From contig NZ_FOHN01000008.1 of NCBI RefSeq assembly GCF_900111595.1, forward strand, positions 62,001 to 126,000: a stretch of 64,000 bases of DNA, read 5' to 3'. Of this stretch, positions 43,901 through 52,918 are shown piece after piece. Within the stretch, counting starts at the first letter, position 1, and every line of letters starts with the position of its first letter. The notes under the pieces are model-generated. The model did no database searches and had not been told where the DNA came from. It saw only the letters and a list, made by a program, of their open reading frames with translations. Made by a program: the position numbers and the translations under genes. The DNA is from [Clostridium] polysaccharolyticum. Its GTDB lineage: Bacteria; Bacillota; Clostridia; Lachnospirales; Lachnospiraceae.

Positions 43901-45502
43901 GTGGGTTCAAGAAGAGTAAACCTGAATCTTCCATCTGTGGAGAACAGAGAGTTTCGTCTGGGAACGATTATATCCTGGGATGGAAATGCGAAGGATTTAG
44001 TAGAAGAATCAAATTATGAAGGAAGGAGTGAAAAGAGAGGAGGATGCCAGTCTGGAAAGGAAGGAGGCTGTAAGCTATGTGAGCTTAATATGCCTTTTTC
44101 GCAGCAGGCTATGTGCTGTCATGCAATTATTGAGACACAGGCAGCCAATATTACAGACTGTGTACTTGTGGAACATTCTCCAATCGGATGTTCTGCAAGA
44201 CTTCCAAGAATTAATCTTACCTATAAAGGTGGTCTTAGCAGAAGAGGAAAAGAACTTCAGAATATTAAAGTTGTCAGTACAAACCTTCAGGAAAAAGATA
44301 TGGTATTCGGTGCTGCATTAAAATTAAAGAAGACGATTCGAGATGCTTATGAACGTTACAATCCAAAGGCAATTTTTGTTGCATTAGCCTGTTCAACTGC
44401 TATTATTGGAGAAGATATTTGCAGTACATCCGAAGAGATGGAAGCAGAGATTGGAATACCAGTGATTCCATTAGAGTGTGAAGGATTTAGGAGTAAACAC
44501 TGGAGTACAGGATTTGATATTGCACAGCATGCAGTATTAAGAAGAATTGTAAAGCGTAATCCGCAGAAACAAAGTGACTTGATTAATATTGTTGCCTTAT
44601 GGGGAAGTGATTATTTTAGTGAAATTCTTAAGCCGTTAGGATTAAGGGTAAATTATCTGATTGATATGGCAAGTTTTGATGAATTAGCACAAGCATCAGA
44701 GGCAGTGGCGACGACAACGTTCTGTCATACACTTGGTTCCTACTTTGGTTCAGCACTAGAGACGGAATTTGGAGTACCACAGATTCATGCACCAATGCCA
44801 TATGGATTTGCAGGGACGGATGCATGGATTCGTGAGATTGCCAAGGTAACTGGAAAAGAAGATATTGTGGAAGCTTACATTGAGAGCGAACATAAGCGAG
44901 TGCTTCCTAAGATTAAAGAACTTCGCGAAAAACTAAAGGGAGTGAAAGGATTCGTTGCGACAGGTTCTGCGTATGCGCATGCTATTATTGAGGTTATCAA
45001 AGAACTTGGCGTTCAGGTGGATGGTTCTGTTGTGTTTCATCATGATCCTGTATATGACAGTGGAAATGAACATGAGAATTCACTAAAATTCCTAACGGAC
45101 AATTATGGAGATATTGAATATTTTTCTGTTAGTAAGACACAGCAGTTCCAGCTCTACGGATTGCTAAAACGCGTAGCACCAGACTTCATTATCATACGAC
45201 ATAATGGTATTGCCCCACTTGCATTAAAGATGGGAGTTCCAGCAATGCCAATGGGAGATGAACATATGGCTGTCGGGTATGACGGAATGATTCGTGTAGG
45301 AGAAGCATTAGTGGAGATTTTATCACGAAAGAAATTTGGCAAGCTGCTACAGGAAAATATTAAATTGCCGTATACAGACTGGTGGCTGAATCAAGAAGAT
45401 CCATTCTTGATAGGAAAGCATCCAGAGATACTGGAGACCTGTGTGGACCGGTTCCAGGCGGAAAATAATGAAGAGAAAGGAAATGTGGAAAATGGCAGAT
45501 AA
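43901..45502 (+). CDS. Nitrogenase component 1-like protein, NifD-like (pair 1)
   Basis: A 533-aa protein of the NifD/NifK/BchN superfamily. P-cluster-type cysteines: Cys72/73 (AMCCHAII), Cys97 (EHSPIGCSAR) and Cys164 (ALACSTAIIGEDI), spaced like NifD Cys62/88/154. Cys275 (TTTFCHTLGSYFG, followed by GVPQIHAPMPYGFAGTDAWIREIA) aligns with the NifD cofactor ligand Cys275. The NifD His195 position reads Phe/Asp (STGFDIAQ), and the His442 region (MGVPAMPMGDEHMAVGYDG) lacks an obvious equivalent, though a His is near. Extra N-terminal cysteines (C49, C57xxC60) are not in NifD. GTG 43901 has AAGGAG 9 bp upstream. Substrate unknown. Confidence 0.88.
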   Translation: MGSRRVNLNLPSVENREFRLGTIISWDGNAKDLVEESNYEGRSEKRGGCQSGKEGGCKLCELNMPFSQQAMCCHAIIETQAANITDCVLVEHSPIGCSARLPRINLTYKGGLSRRGKELQNIKVVSTNLQEKDMVFGAALKLKKTIRDAYERYNPKAIFVALACSTAIIGEDICSTSEEMEAEIGIPVIPLECEGFRSKHWSTGFDIAQHAVLRRIVKRNPQKQSDLINIVALWGSDYFSEILKPLGLRVNYLIDMASFDELAQASEAVATTTFCHTLGSYFGSALETEFGVPQIHAPMPYGFAGTDAWIREIAKVTGKEDIVEAYIESEHKRVLPKIKELREKLKGVKGFVATGSAYAHAIIEVIKELGVQVDGSVVFHHDPVYDSGNEHENSLKFLTDNYGDIEYFSVSKTQQFQLYGLLKRVAPDFIIIRHNGIAPLALKMGVPAMPMGDEHMAVGYDGMIRVGEALVEILSRKKFGKLLQENIKLPYTDWWLNQEDPFLIGKHPEILETCVDRFQAENNEEKGNVENGR

Positions 45503-46829
45503 AAAAAAGAGCGGAAGTATTACACATTCTAGGTATGCATGTGCAATTGGAGCTGTTCATACCGTTTCTGCGATTAAGCGAGCAATTCCTATTGCCAATT
45601 GTGGACCGGGATGTACAGATAAACAATTTATTATGATGTCGTTCAGCAATGGGTTTCAAGGAGCTGATTACTGCGGTGGAGGCGCAACACCAAGTGTAAA
45701 TGTTGGTGAGAATGAGATTATCTTTGGTGGGCAGAAGAAGTTAAAACAGGTTCTAAATGCATCGTTTAAGATTATGGAAGGAGACTTATTCGTTGTTCTG
45801 ACAGGATGTGTTGGTGAACTGATCGGAGACGATGTTGGTGCGATTGTGAAGGAGTACCAGAAAAAAGGATATCCAGTTGTATATGCAGATGCAGCAGGAT
45901 TTAAGGGCAACAACTTAATCGGTCATGAAGCAGTGGTAAAAGCGATTATTGATCAGTACGTTGGAGACTATGACGGAGAGAAAAAGAAAGGGCTTATTAA
46001 TCTATGGAGTGAAGTTCCATACTTTGATACGAACTGGAAAGGTGATTATAGTGAACTGAAACGAATTCTGGAGGGAGCAGGATTTGAAGTCAATGTATTG
46101 TTCGGAATTGAGTCAAAAGGGGTAGAAAGCTGGAAGAAGATACCAGAAGCACAGTTTAACTTGCTGGTGTCCCCATGGGTAGGACTAAAGACCGTAGAAC
46201 ATTTGCAGAAGAAATACGATCAGCCATTTTTACATATTCCAGTTATCCCAATTGGAGAGAAAGAGACCTCTGCGTTCATTCGTAAGGTTGTTGATTATGC
46301 AGGAATTGATTCTGCACGATCTGAGGTCTTTATAAAAGAAGAATCAGAACGTTATTACTATTATGTGGAACATTTTTCAGAGTTTTTGTCTGAATACTGG
46401 TTTGGTTTGCCTGCAAGGTATTCAATTGCAGCAGATGCTTCAAACAATCTTGCAATTACGAAGTTCTTAACGGATCAGATTGGTTTGATTCCAGTAAAAG
46501 CAATTATTACGGATAATACTCCAGACAGATACAAGGAACTGATTCAAAAGGAGTATGAGAATATATCAGAAGATGTAAGTGTGGAAGTACAGTTCATAGA
46601 AGATGGCTATCAAGTGGAACAGGAGATTGAGAATGCAGATTATGGTCTTGGAAGACCACTTATCTTTGGTTCGAGCTGGGATATTGATGTGGCGAAGAAG
46701 AAAAAGGCACTATTTGTCGAAGTGAGTACACCAAATAATTCAGAAGTTGTACTTAACCGTTCCTATATAGGATATCGTGGAGCATTGACACTGCTTGAAA
46801 AGATATATTCGGAGGTTGTTCGAGAATAA
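45492..46829 (+). CDS. Nitrogenase component 1-like protein, NifK-like (pair 1)
   Basis: A 445-aa partner of the preceding subunit, overlapping it by 11 bp. NifK-type P-cluster cysteines: Cys17 (YACAIGAVHTV), Cys41 (NCGPGC) and Cys106 (LTGCVGELIGDDV), with IIFGGQKKLKQVL matching NifK VFGGQxNL. A further Cys61 (DYCGGGATPSVN) is shared with the NifK-like subunit of pair 2. It starts almost at the first P-cluster Cys, so it lacks the NifK N-terminal extension. ATG 45492 is favoured (AAAGGA upstream) over ATG 45483. A strong terminator follows. Confidence 0.87.
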   Translation: MADKKKSGSITHSRYACAIGAVHTVSAIKRAIPIANCGPGCTDKQFIMMSFSNGFQGADYCGGGATPSVNVGENEIIFGGQKKLKQVLNASFKIMEGDLFVVLTGCVGELIGDDVGAIVKEYQKKGYPVVYADAAGFKGNNLIGHEAVVKAIIDQYVGDYDGEKKKGLINLWSEVPYFDTNWKGDYSELKRILEGAGFEVNVLFGIESKGVESWKKIPEAQFNLLVSPWVGLKTVEHLQKKYDQPFLHIPVIPIGEKETSAFIRKVVDYAGIDSARSEVFIKEESERYYYYVEHFSEFLSEYWFGLPARYSIAADASNNLAITKFLTDQIGLIPVKAIITDNTPDRYKELIQKEYENISEDVSVEVQFIEDGYQVEQEIENADYGLGRPLIFGSSWDIDVAKKKKALFVEVSTPNNSEVVLNRSYIGYRGALTLLEKIYSEVVRE

Positions 46830-46848
46830 ATTGAGTGAAAATATTGAG

Positions 46849-46889
46849 AAAAAGAGGTTCTGTTAGCTGCTTTAACAGAACCTCTTTTT
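46849..46889 (+). terminator. Terminator of nitrogenase-like pair 1
   Basis: AAAAGAGGTTCTGTTA pairs perfectly with TAACAGAACCTCTTTT. Confidence 0.92.
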
Positions 46890-46924
46890 GATAGGAGTAC
46901 TTGCTGATTTGCTATCAAAAAAGT

Positions 46925-46936
46925 GTCCTAGAGGAC
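46925..46936. promoter_or_regulatory. GTCCT-AG-AGGAC dyad upstream of the LysR gene
   Basis: A 5-bp-arm dyad followed by AGGG, 38 bp ahead of the LysR start codon. A near-identical dyad with AG following (GTCCT-GAT-AGGAC) lies in the leader of pair 1. It may be a shared operator. Confidence 0.35.
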
Positions 46937-46974
46937 AGGGTAAGTGATACACAAAATAAGAAAGGGATGATTCT

Positions 46975-47895
46975 ATGAATTTAAATCAATTAAAATATGC
47001 AGTAGAAGTTGCACAATGTAAGTCAATCAATGCAACGGCACATGCCTTATTTATATCACAATCCACAGTTTCCACTACAATCAAAGACTTGGAAGAAGAA
47101 TTGGGAATTGTGATTTTTAATCGAAGCAATAAAGGAATTACTCTCACAAAAGAAGGAGAAACATTTATCCACTATGCCAATAATATAATGCAACAATACT
47201 ACCTGCTAGAAGAAAAGTATGGGGAAAAGAAAAAACAGAAAGAGCATTTTTCTATTTCAATGCATCATTCCACCTTTGCAACAAAAGTATTTGCCAGAAT
47301 CGTAAAAGAGTTTGGCTTAAAAGAGTATGAGTATTCCATTTATGAGACAAAGACAAAGGAGGTGCTAGAACAAGTTGGAAATGGGAAAAGTGAACTGGGA
47401 ATCTTATATATCAGCAGCTTTAATCAAGCTTACTATGAAAAGGTATTTAAGAACTTAAATTTAGAATTTCAGATGATTACGGAGTATGATGTGTATGCTT
47501 ATGTCAGAGAGGAGCATCCGTTGGCAGGGCATGACATAATTAAATTAGAACAGTTAGAAGAGTATCCATGTCTTATCTTTGATCAGGATGAAAATAGTAG
47601 TTTTTATTTTTATGAAGAGATTATTAGTGCGTATGAGTACAAAAACATTATACGGACAAGCGACAGAGCAACAACCATTGATTTGCTGCATGCACTGGAT
47701 GGATATTCAATCGGTATCGGCATGGTGCAAGAAGAAAAATCGGTAAATGGCATCATAGCAATTAAAATCGATACAGATGAAAAAATTAATGTTGGCTATC
47801 TGATGCGAAAGGGACATCCATTCTCGCCTATTGCCAGCCGTTTCCTGCAAGAGTTTCAAAAGAGCAATCTGCCATTTGAACAAGAAGAGTGCTAG
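46975..47895 (+). CDS. LysR-family transcriptional regulator
   Basis: A 306-aa LysR: N-terminal helix-turn-helix (MNLNQLKYAVEVAQCKSINATAHALFISQSTVSTTIKDLEEELGIVIFNRS) and co-inducer domain (SISMHHSTFATKVFARIVKEF ... ELGILYIS ... YEYPCLIFDQD-like). It sits between the two nitrogenase-like pairs in the same direction, so it is the likely local activator; the inducer may be the transported or reduced substrate. SD AAAGGGATG. Its own terminator precedes it and the next promoter follows. Confidence 0.93.
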   Translation: MNLNQLKYAVEVAQCKSINATAHALFISQSTVSTTIKDLEEELGIVIFNRSNKGITLTKEGETFIHYANNIMQQYYLLEEKYGEKKKQKEHFSISMHHSTFATKVFARIVKEFGLKEYEYSIYETKTKEVLEQVGNGKSELGILYISSFNQAYYEKVFKNLNLEFQMITEYDVYAYVREEHPLAGHDIIKLEQLEEYPCLIFDQDENSSFYFYEEIISAYEYKNIIRTSDRATTIDLLHALDGYSIGIGMVQEEKSVNGIIAIKIDTDEKINVGYLMRKGHPFSPIASRFLQEFQKSNLPFEQEEC

Positions 47896-47932
47896 AGTAT
47901 TGAGTATGAAAAAATACGATAACAAACAATCT

Positions 47933-47946
47933 GTTATCCCTATAAC
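47933..47946. promoter_or_regulatory. Palindrome GTTAT-CCCT-ATAAC, candidate LysR site
   Basis: A 5-bp-arm dyad whose end lies 9 bp upstream of the -35 of pair 2, fitting the usual LysR activation position and containing T-N-A-type symmetry. Confidence 0.45.
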
Positions 47947-47954
47947 TGGGAATA

Positions 47955-47983
47955 TTGACTTTCAAAGGGGGAGAATCTATAAT
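47955..47983 (+). promoter_or_regulatory. Promoter of nitrogenase-like pair 2 and ABC importer
   Basis: TTGACT (47955-47960), 17-bp spacer, TATAAT (47978-47983). About 140 bp of leader follow; it contains a possible 14-codon ORF (MIYKFIWQSIKNRK from about 48037) after AAGGAG, too short to claim as a gene. Confidence 0.7.
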
Positions 47984-48120
47984 AAATGTCAGAAAAACAT
48001 ATTAATCATATAAGAATTATAGGAAAGAAGGAGAAGATGATATATAAGTTTATTTGGCAAAGCATAAAAAACAGGAAGTAAAAAAGAGATGGAATATATA
48101 CGGTAAAGGAGACTAAATAA

Positions 48121-49473
48121 ATGGCAGTGATAGAAAGACCACGTTTTTCCTGTATGTTAGGAGGAGCATTAGCGACACTTTCCTTTTTGCCAGGCGTTGT
48201 TCCCATTATTCATGGTGCACAAGGCTGTGGAGGAGGTCTGTTTGGAGCTTATACACTAGGGGGAAGGCTAGGAACAGGATACTGTGGGGGAACAGGGATT
48301 CCTAGTTCCAATATAGGTGAAAAAGAAATTATTTTTGGAGGAGCCGAAAGGTTAAAAACTCAGATTGAAAACACATTGGATGTCATGAAGGGAAAATTGT
48401 ATGTCGTTGTGAGTGCCTGTATGGCAGATATTATTGGTGAAGACATTGAGGGAGTCATAAATCAGATTGAGAATAAAGAAAAGGCATCCATTATTTATAT
48501 TGATACAGGGGGATTTCAAGGAAAAGCCTATGATGGATACGATATTGTATTTCAAGAGCTGTTTCGCCAATACATACCAAAGAGGGAGAAAAAGAAAAAC
48601 CTAGTAAATCTATTTGGAGAAGTACCAGGATATGATCCGTATTTTCGAGGAAATTTAGAAGAAATAAAAAGAATCTTAGGGGAAATTGGACTAGAGGTAA
48701 ATCAGTTTTTAACACCTGGGGAAACACATGAGAACCTGCTGTCAGCAGGAAGTGCTGCATTAAATATCGTTTTATCGCCAGTTCATGGTATAAAAATAGT
48801 CCAAACAGCGAAGAAGACACATGATATTGATTATCTTGTGGAACCCCTTCCTGTTGGAGCAATTGCAACTGAACGATTTATAAGAAAAGTAGCAGAAAGA
48901 TTAGAGCTAGATTCAGAGAAAGTTGAGAAGGTAGTAAAGAATGAGAAAAAGAAATATTATACCTATTTCGAGCAAGTGACAGATTATATTACCGATACAG
49001 ATGTGCAAAGCTATGGAATCGTAATTGCCAATAGTACGGATGCCTTATCTTATGCAGAATATCTAGAGAATGAAATAGGTTTTATTCCGAAATATATCTT
49101 TATCACAGACTTCCTTTCGGAGAGTGAGAAAGCGCAGGTAGAAGAGGCTTATTTTAAACTTGCTTTCGGAGAACCGCCAGAACTTGTGTTTGAGATGGAG
49201 ACAAAGGCAATTGAACGATATGTGACACAACGGCATCATTTTGGAGAGGCAGATGAATATGTAGAGACATTATATCCGTTAATCATTTTGGGAAGTTCGA
49301 TTGATACTCAACTTGCAAACAAATTAGAAGGAGACCTGTTGCCAATTAGTTATCCATGTTATCCAGCAGTTTTGAATAAGGGGTATGCTGGTTTTCGTGG
49401 AGGCAATACGTTATTTGAAGATATCTTGAATCTGCAGCAGAAGAGAGAGGTGAAAGTCATTGTCCAAGAGTGA
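48121..49473 (+). CDS. Nitrogenase component 1-like protein, NifK-like (pair 2)
   Basis: A 450-aa NifK-like subunit. P-cluster-type cysteines: Cys11 (RFSCMLGGALATL), Cys36 (GAQGCGGGLFGAYTL) and Cys100 (VSACMADIIGEDI), with EIIFGGAERLKTQI. Cys55 (GYCGGTGIPSSNIGEKEIIFGG) matches the extra Cys of the pair-1 NifK-like protein almost word for word, so the two are paralogues. ATG 48121 has AAAGGAG. It is the first gene of the second transcript, so the subunit order is K-D here against D-K in pair 1. Confidence 0.87.
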   Translation: MAVIERPRFSCMLGGALATLSFLPGVVPIIHGAQGCGGGLFGAYTLGGRLGTGYCGGTGIPSSNIGEKEIIFGGAERLKTQIENTLDVMKGKLYVVVSACMADIIGEDIEGVINQIENKEKASIIYIDTGGFQGKAYDGYDIVFQELFRQYIPKREKKKNLVNLFGEVPGYDPYFRGNLEEIKRILGEIGLEVNQFLTPGETHENLLSAGSAALNIVLSPVHGIKIVQTAKKTHDIDYLVEPLPVGAIATERFIRKVAERLELDSEKVEKVVKNEKKKYYTYFEQVTDYITDTDVQSYGIVIANSTDALSYAEYLENEIGFIPKYIFITDFLSESEKAQVEEAYFKLAFGEPPELVFEMETKAIERYVTQRHHFGEADEYVETLYPLIILGSSIDTQLANKLEGDLLPISYPCYPAVLNKGYAGFRGGNTLFEDILNLQQKREVKVIVQE

Positions 49474-50977
49474 TACAGAAGAACGCAATGTAATATCGGT
49501 TCATAAATTTTTACATAATTATGAGGCGAAAGAACCGAAAGGGAGAGAAGTAACAAGAGATACCACAAATGCATATGGTGGAGATTTGGAACATATGATG
49601 CAAGGTGCATGTAGTGGCTGCTTGAAACGTTGCAACCGAGATTTCACACAATCTATTTATTGCCAAAACTCAGTATCTACACTGATGTCTAGTTCTTTAC
49701 AAGGCTCTGTACTAATTATGCATGGACCAGTTGGCTGTGGCTCACAGAATCATGGCTTGCATGGACGCGTCGGATTGGCATCGAAACATCGTGGGGTGCC
49801 AAAAGAGGAAGTGATCTGGCTTAGTTCCAATATGACAGAAGACTCTGTCATACGAGGAGGAGTGTCTAATTTAAGAGAAGCTATTTTAAAGGCAGAGAAA
49901 GAATATCATCCATCCTCCATTTTTGTATTGAATTCCTGTGCTCCTGGGGTAATTGGAGATGATATAGAAAGTGTAATTGATGATTTGAGAGATCAGGTAA
50001 ATGCGATACTAGTTCCACTGCATTGTCCAGGATTTGCAGCGAAAGTATTTACCTCAGCATATGATGTTGTATATCATGGAGTTTTGAAGAATTTTGAATT
50101 TGATCAGGGCATGTCTCTAGCGAAGACGGATAAGAAAGAAAAAATAGTGAATTTATTTGTTGCATCCTCCATTTCTGCATATGACGAGAAGGAAATAATT
50201 GATTTATTAGGGAAGATCGGGATTCAGGCAAGAACATTTATTGAGTACCGCTCTCCAGAAGAGTTAAAGCGCATTACAGAAGCAGATTTAAATGTTTGCC
50301 TTTGCCATGTCCATGATATTTATTTTGTTAATTTTCTAAAAGAGAAGTATGGAATGCCATATATTACGCCATCCATTCCCATTGGCATAAGTGCAACAAA
50401 TCAATTTATAACAGAGATTGCAGAATTCTTTGGGTTGGAAGAAGAAGCGAAGGAGCTGACAGAAAAGGAGACACAGAAAGTTCAAAAAGCAGTAGCGCCG
50501 ATAAAGGCTAGAATACAAGGAAAAACAGCGGTGATTAGTGGAGGATATCTTCGAATCGGTACGACCGCATTACTTCTAGATGACATTGGAATTAAAGTGC
50601 TTGGACTTCGCCATTTTAATTATGATGAATTTGGCAACCCGCTATTTGAAGAAGTCAAGGAGCGGATTGGCAATATCACAAATAGTGTTTCCACGCAAGC
50701 ATCAGAACTTGTAAATTTGTTGAGAAAGCTAAAACCAGACTTTGCGATTACACATCCAGGAGCAGGAGTGTGGGTTGAGAAAACAGGAGTTCCAACATTA
50801 GTTTTGTTTTCTGAAAATTTTTCCTATTTTGGATATCGTGGTGTATTTGAATTAGCAAGACGTATTGATAGGAAGATTCGTAATTATAGCTTTACAACCC
50901 ATTTAAGTGAAAATGTGGAACTTCCATTTTTAGAACAATGGTATGAGAAAGATCCTTATTATTATATAAACGATTAA
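49460..50977 (+). CDS. Nitrogenase component 1-like protein, NifD-like (pair 2)
   Basis: A 505-aa NifD-like subunit overlapping the previous gene by 14 bp. P-cluster-type cysteines: Cys68 (SIYCQNS), Cys93 (HGPVGCGSQ) and Cys160 (LNSCAPGVIGDDI). Cys282 (NVCLCHVHDIYFVNFLKEKYGMPYI) aligns with the NifD cofactor Cys275. The His442 region (FSENFSYFGYRGVFELARRI) lacks His, and the His195 region reads VFTSAYDVVYH. An N-terminal CSGCLKRC (Cys51, 54, 58) is an extra CxxCxxxC motif absent from NifD. TTG 49460 has AGAGGTGA 6 bp upstream. The substrate is unknown; the importer follows directly. Confidence 0.88.
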   Translation: MSKSDTEERNVISVHKFLHNYEAKEPKGREVTRDTTNAYGGDLEHMMQGACSGCLKRCNRDFTQSIYCQNSVSTLMSSSLQGSVLIMHGPVGCGSQNHGLHGRVGLASKHRGVPKEEVIWLSSNMTEDSVIRGGVSNLREAILKAEKEYHPSSIFVLNSCAPGVIGDDIESVIDDLRDQVNAILVPLHCPGFAAKVFTSAYDVVYHGVLKNFEFDQGMSLAKTDKKEKIVNLFVASSISAYDEKEIIDLLGKIGIQARTFIEYRSPEELKRITEADLNVCLCHVHDIYFVNFLKEKYGMPYITPSIPIGISATNQFITEIAEFFGLEEEAKELTEKETQKVQKAVAPIKARIQGKTAVISGGYLRIGTTALLLDDIGIKVLGLRHFNYDEFGNPLFEEVKERIGNITNSVSTQASELVNLLRKLKPDFAITHPGAGVWVEKTGVPTLVLFSENFSYFGYRGVFELARRIDRKIRNYSFTTHLSENVELPFLEQWYEKDPYYYIND

Positions 50978-50994
50978 AAGAGAGAAGGGAAAAA

Positions 50995-52086
50995 ATGAAA
51001 AAGCGAAAACAAAAGATAATGGCATTACTATTGGCCATGGTTTTGGTTTTTAACTTGAGTGGCTGTGCAAAAAACAAAGGAACAAGTGGTAATGCCAGTG
51101 CAGATCGGGATTCTGGATCTAAGTCAGTACTTCGTATTGCCAATCTGCCTGCATCCTTTAAAGCATGTTTGACATTAATTGCAGATGCAAAAGGATATCT
51201 GACAGAAGAGGGGTTGAATTATGAATTGATTAGTTTGCAGAATTCGTCTGATGCATTGATAGCTTTGGAAGAAAATAAAATTGATGTGAATCCATCTGGT
51301 ATAAGTAACATTTTAGCTGGAATTCAAGATGGAGAAGATTTATACGTAATAGGTGGTTCGGCACAAGCCGGAGGGGTAATTATTGCAAAGCCTAAAAATG
51401 CAGAGAAATATAGTGACTTAGCAAATTGGGCTAAAAGTACATTTGCTTCTGGACGTTCCTACACGGGTGATTTTGTGGTTAGACATTACTTGGGTACCAT
51501 TGGTATCGACTCGAACAAAGATATGAAATCAGTGGATCTAGGCGATGATCTTTCTATCATCCAGGCTGTACAAAAAGGACAAGCTGATGTGGGATATATT
51601 ACGGCAAACAGTACACTAAAAGCAGTAAACTGTGGATTAACGCTTGTTACGAATGTAAACGATTATGAAGATGCTTATCCATGTTGCCGTATCAGTACAA
51701 ATGGAAAGGCAATCAAAGAGAAATATAATGAACTGGTTCTATTCTTAAAAGGGATTATCCGAGCTTATGATTTCATTCTAGAAAATAAAGACGAAACAAT
51801 AAAAATTATGATGGATCTGACGGATCAGGATAAAGATTATGTAACGGAAGTTATGTATGGTGATTATGCGTCAAAATATATACCAGATCCTGCCAGACAG
51901 AAGGTGCTTAATTTTGCAGAGTATTTAAAGGAAGCAGATGCAATCGGCAATACGGATTTAATAGAAGACGCCATAAATGTTGAAATATATAAAAAAGCAT
52001 TGGATGCCATAGTTGAGGAGTACCCAGATAATGAAAATTATCAGACGTTACTTTCTTCATATGAAACATTTGATTTAAAAAAATAA
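50995..52086 (+). CDS. SsuA/TauA/NMT1-like substrate-binding lipoprotein
   Basis: A 363-aa lipoprotein with lipobox NLSGC (Cys24) and a family-type fold for small organic anions or amines (LRIANLPASFKACLTLIADAKGYLTEEGLNYELISLQNSSDALIALEENKIDVNPSGISN). Relatives bind sulfonates, taurine, nitrate or thiamine precursors; the ligand is not predictable. It lies 17 bp after the NifD-like gene, so it shares that transcript and presumably supplies the reductase substrate. Confidence 0.88.
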   Translation: MKKRKQKIMALLLAMVLVFNLSGCAKNKGTSGNASADRDSGSKSVLRIANLPASFKACLTLIADAKGYLTEEGLNYELISLQNSSDALIALEENKIDVNPSGISNILAGIQDGEDLYVIGGSAQAGGVIIAKPKNAEKYSDLANWAKSTFASGRSYTGDFVVRHYLGTIGIDSNKDMKSVDLGDDLSIIQAVQKGQADVGYITANSTLKAVNCGLTLVTNVNDYEDAYPCCRISTNGKAIKEKYNELVLFLKGIIRAYDFILENKDETIKIMMDLTDQDKDYVTEVMYGDYASKYIPDPARQKVLNFAEYLKEADAIGNTDLIEDAINVEIYKKALDAIVEEYPDNENYQTLLSSYETFDLKK

Positions 52087-52123
52087 GGAATAACTTGAAA
52101 TATATCAGGAGGTGAACATAGGA

Positions 52124-52918
52124 ATGATAAAATTTGACGGTGTATCAATGGAATATAATAGAAATGGAAATGTACAGCGTGTATTGAATAACATTAACCT
52201 AGAGATTGAGGATGGTGAGTTTATTTGTCTGATTGGGCCATCGGGATGCGGAAAAAGTACACTCTTGTCTCTGGTTTCTGGATTGAATCATCCAACAGAG
52301 GGAGAGGTGAGAATTGATGATAACGTAGTTACAGGTCCAGGGGTAGACCGTGGCGTAGTTTTTCAGCATTATTCCTTGTTCCCTTGGATGACAGCAGAGA
52401 AAAATGTTGTGTTTGGAATTAAGCAGGCTAAGATTGAAAAATCGGATAAAGCAATCAAGAAGAGAGCACATGAATTTTTAGATAAAGTGGCATTATCCGA
52501 CAGCAAAACCAAGTATCCATTTGAACTATCAGGAGGAATGCAGCAGCGTGTAGCATTGGCAAGAACATTGGCAATGGATACGAATATTTTATTGATGGAC
52601 GAGCCGTTTGGAGCAATTGACCCGCGAGTACGATTTGAATTACAGGAACTGACTCTTGATTTATGTAAAAGTGGAAAGAAAACAACATTATTTGTGACAC
52701 ATGATATAGATGAAGCACTATTTTTAGCAGACAGGATTTTATTTATGTGCCCAGGAAATGTACATAAAATAATTGATGTAAAAAGCGTATTTCCAGAGAA
52801 AAAGGATAGAACTGAAATGCTGAAATCAAAAGAATATAAAAACCTGCACAATGAACTTGTGATGCTCTTTTATCAGGACATCGGCAATAAGATAGGTGGG
52901 GAAGAGGTGGTTATATGA
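52124..52918 (+). CDS. ABC importer ATPase (SsuB/TauB type)
   Basis: A 264-aa ATPase: Walker A IGPSGCGKSTLL, Q-loop VFQHYSLFPWMT, signature ELSGGMQQRVALAR, Walker B ILLMDEPFGAIDP and H-loop FVTHDIDEAL. ATG 52124 follows AGGAGG (52107-52112) by 11 bp; GTG 52112 overlaps that SD. It overlaps the permease gene by 4 bp. Confidence 0.94.
   Translation: MIKFDGVSMEYNRNGNVQRVLNNINLEIEDGEFICLIGPSGCGKSTLLSLVSGLNHPTEGEVRIDDNVVTGPGVDRGVVFQHYSLFPWMTAEKNVVFGIKQAKIEKSDKAIKKRAHEFLDKVALSDSKTKYPFELSGGMQQRVALARTLAMDTNILLMDEPFGAIDPRVRFELQELTLDLCKSGKKTTLFVTHDIDEALFLADRILFMCPGNVHKIIDVKSVFPEKKDRTEMLKSKEYKNLHNELVMLFYQDIGNKIGGEEVVI

Noticed and set aside
48037-48081. 14-codon leader peptide before nitrogenase-like pair 2
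   Set aside because: It has an SD-like AAGGAG, but spacing to the ATG is only about 3 bp and there is no attenuator hairpin after it.
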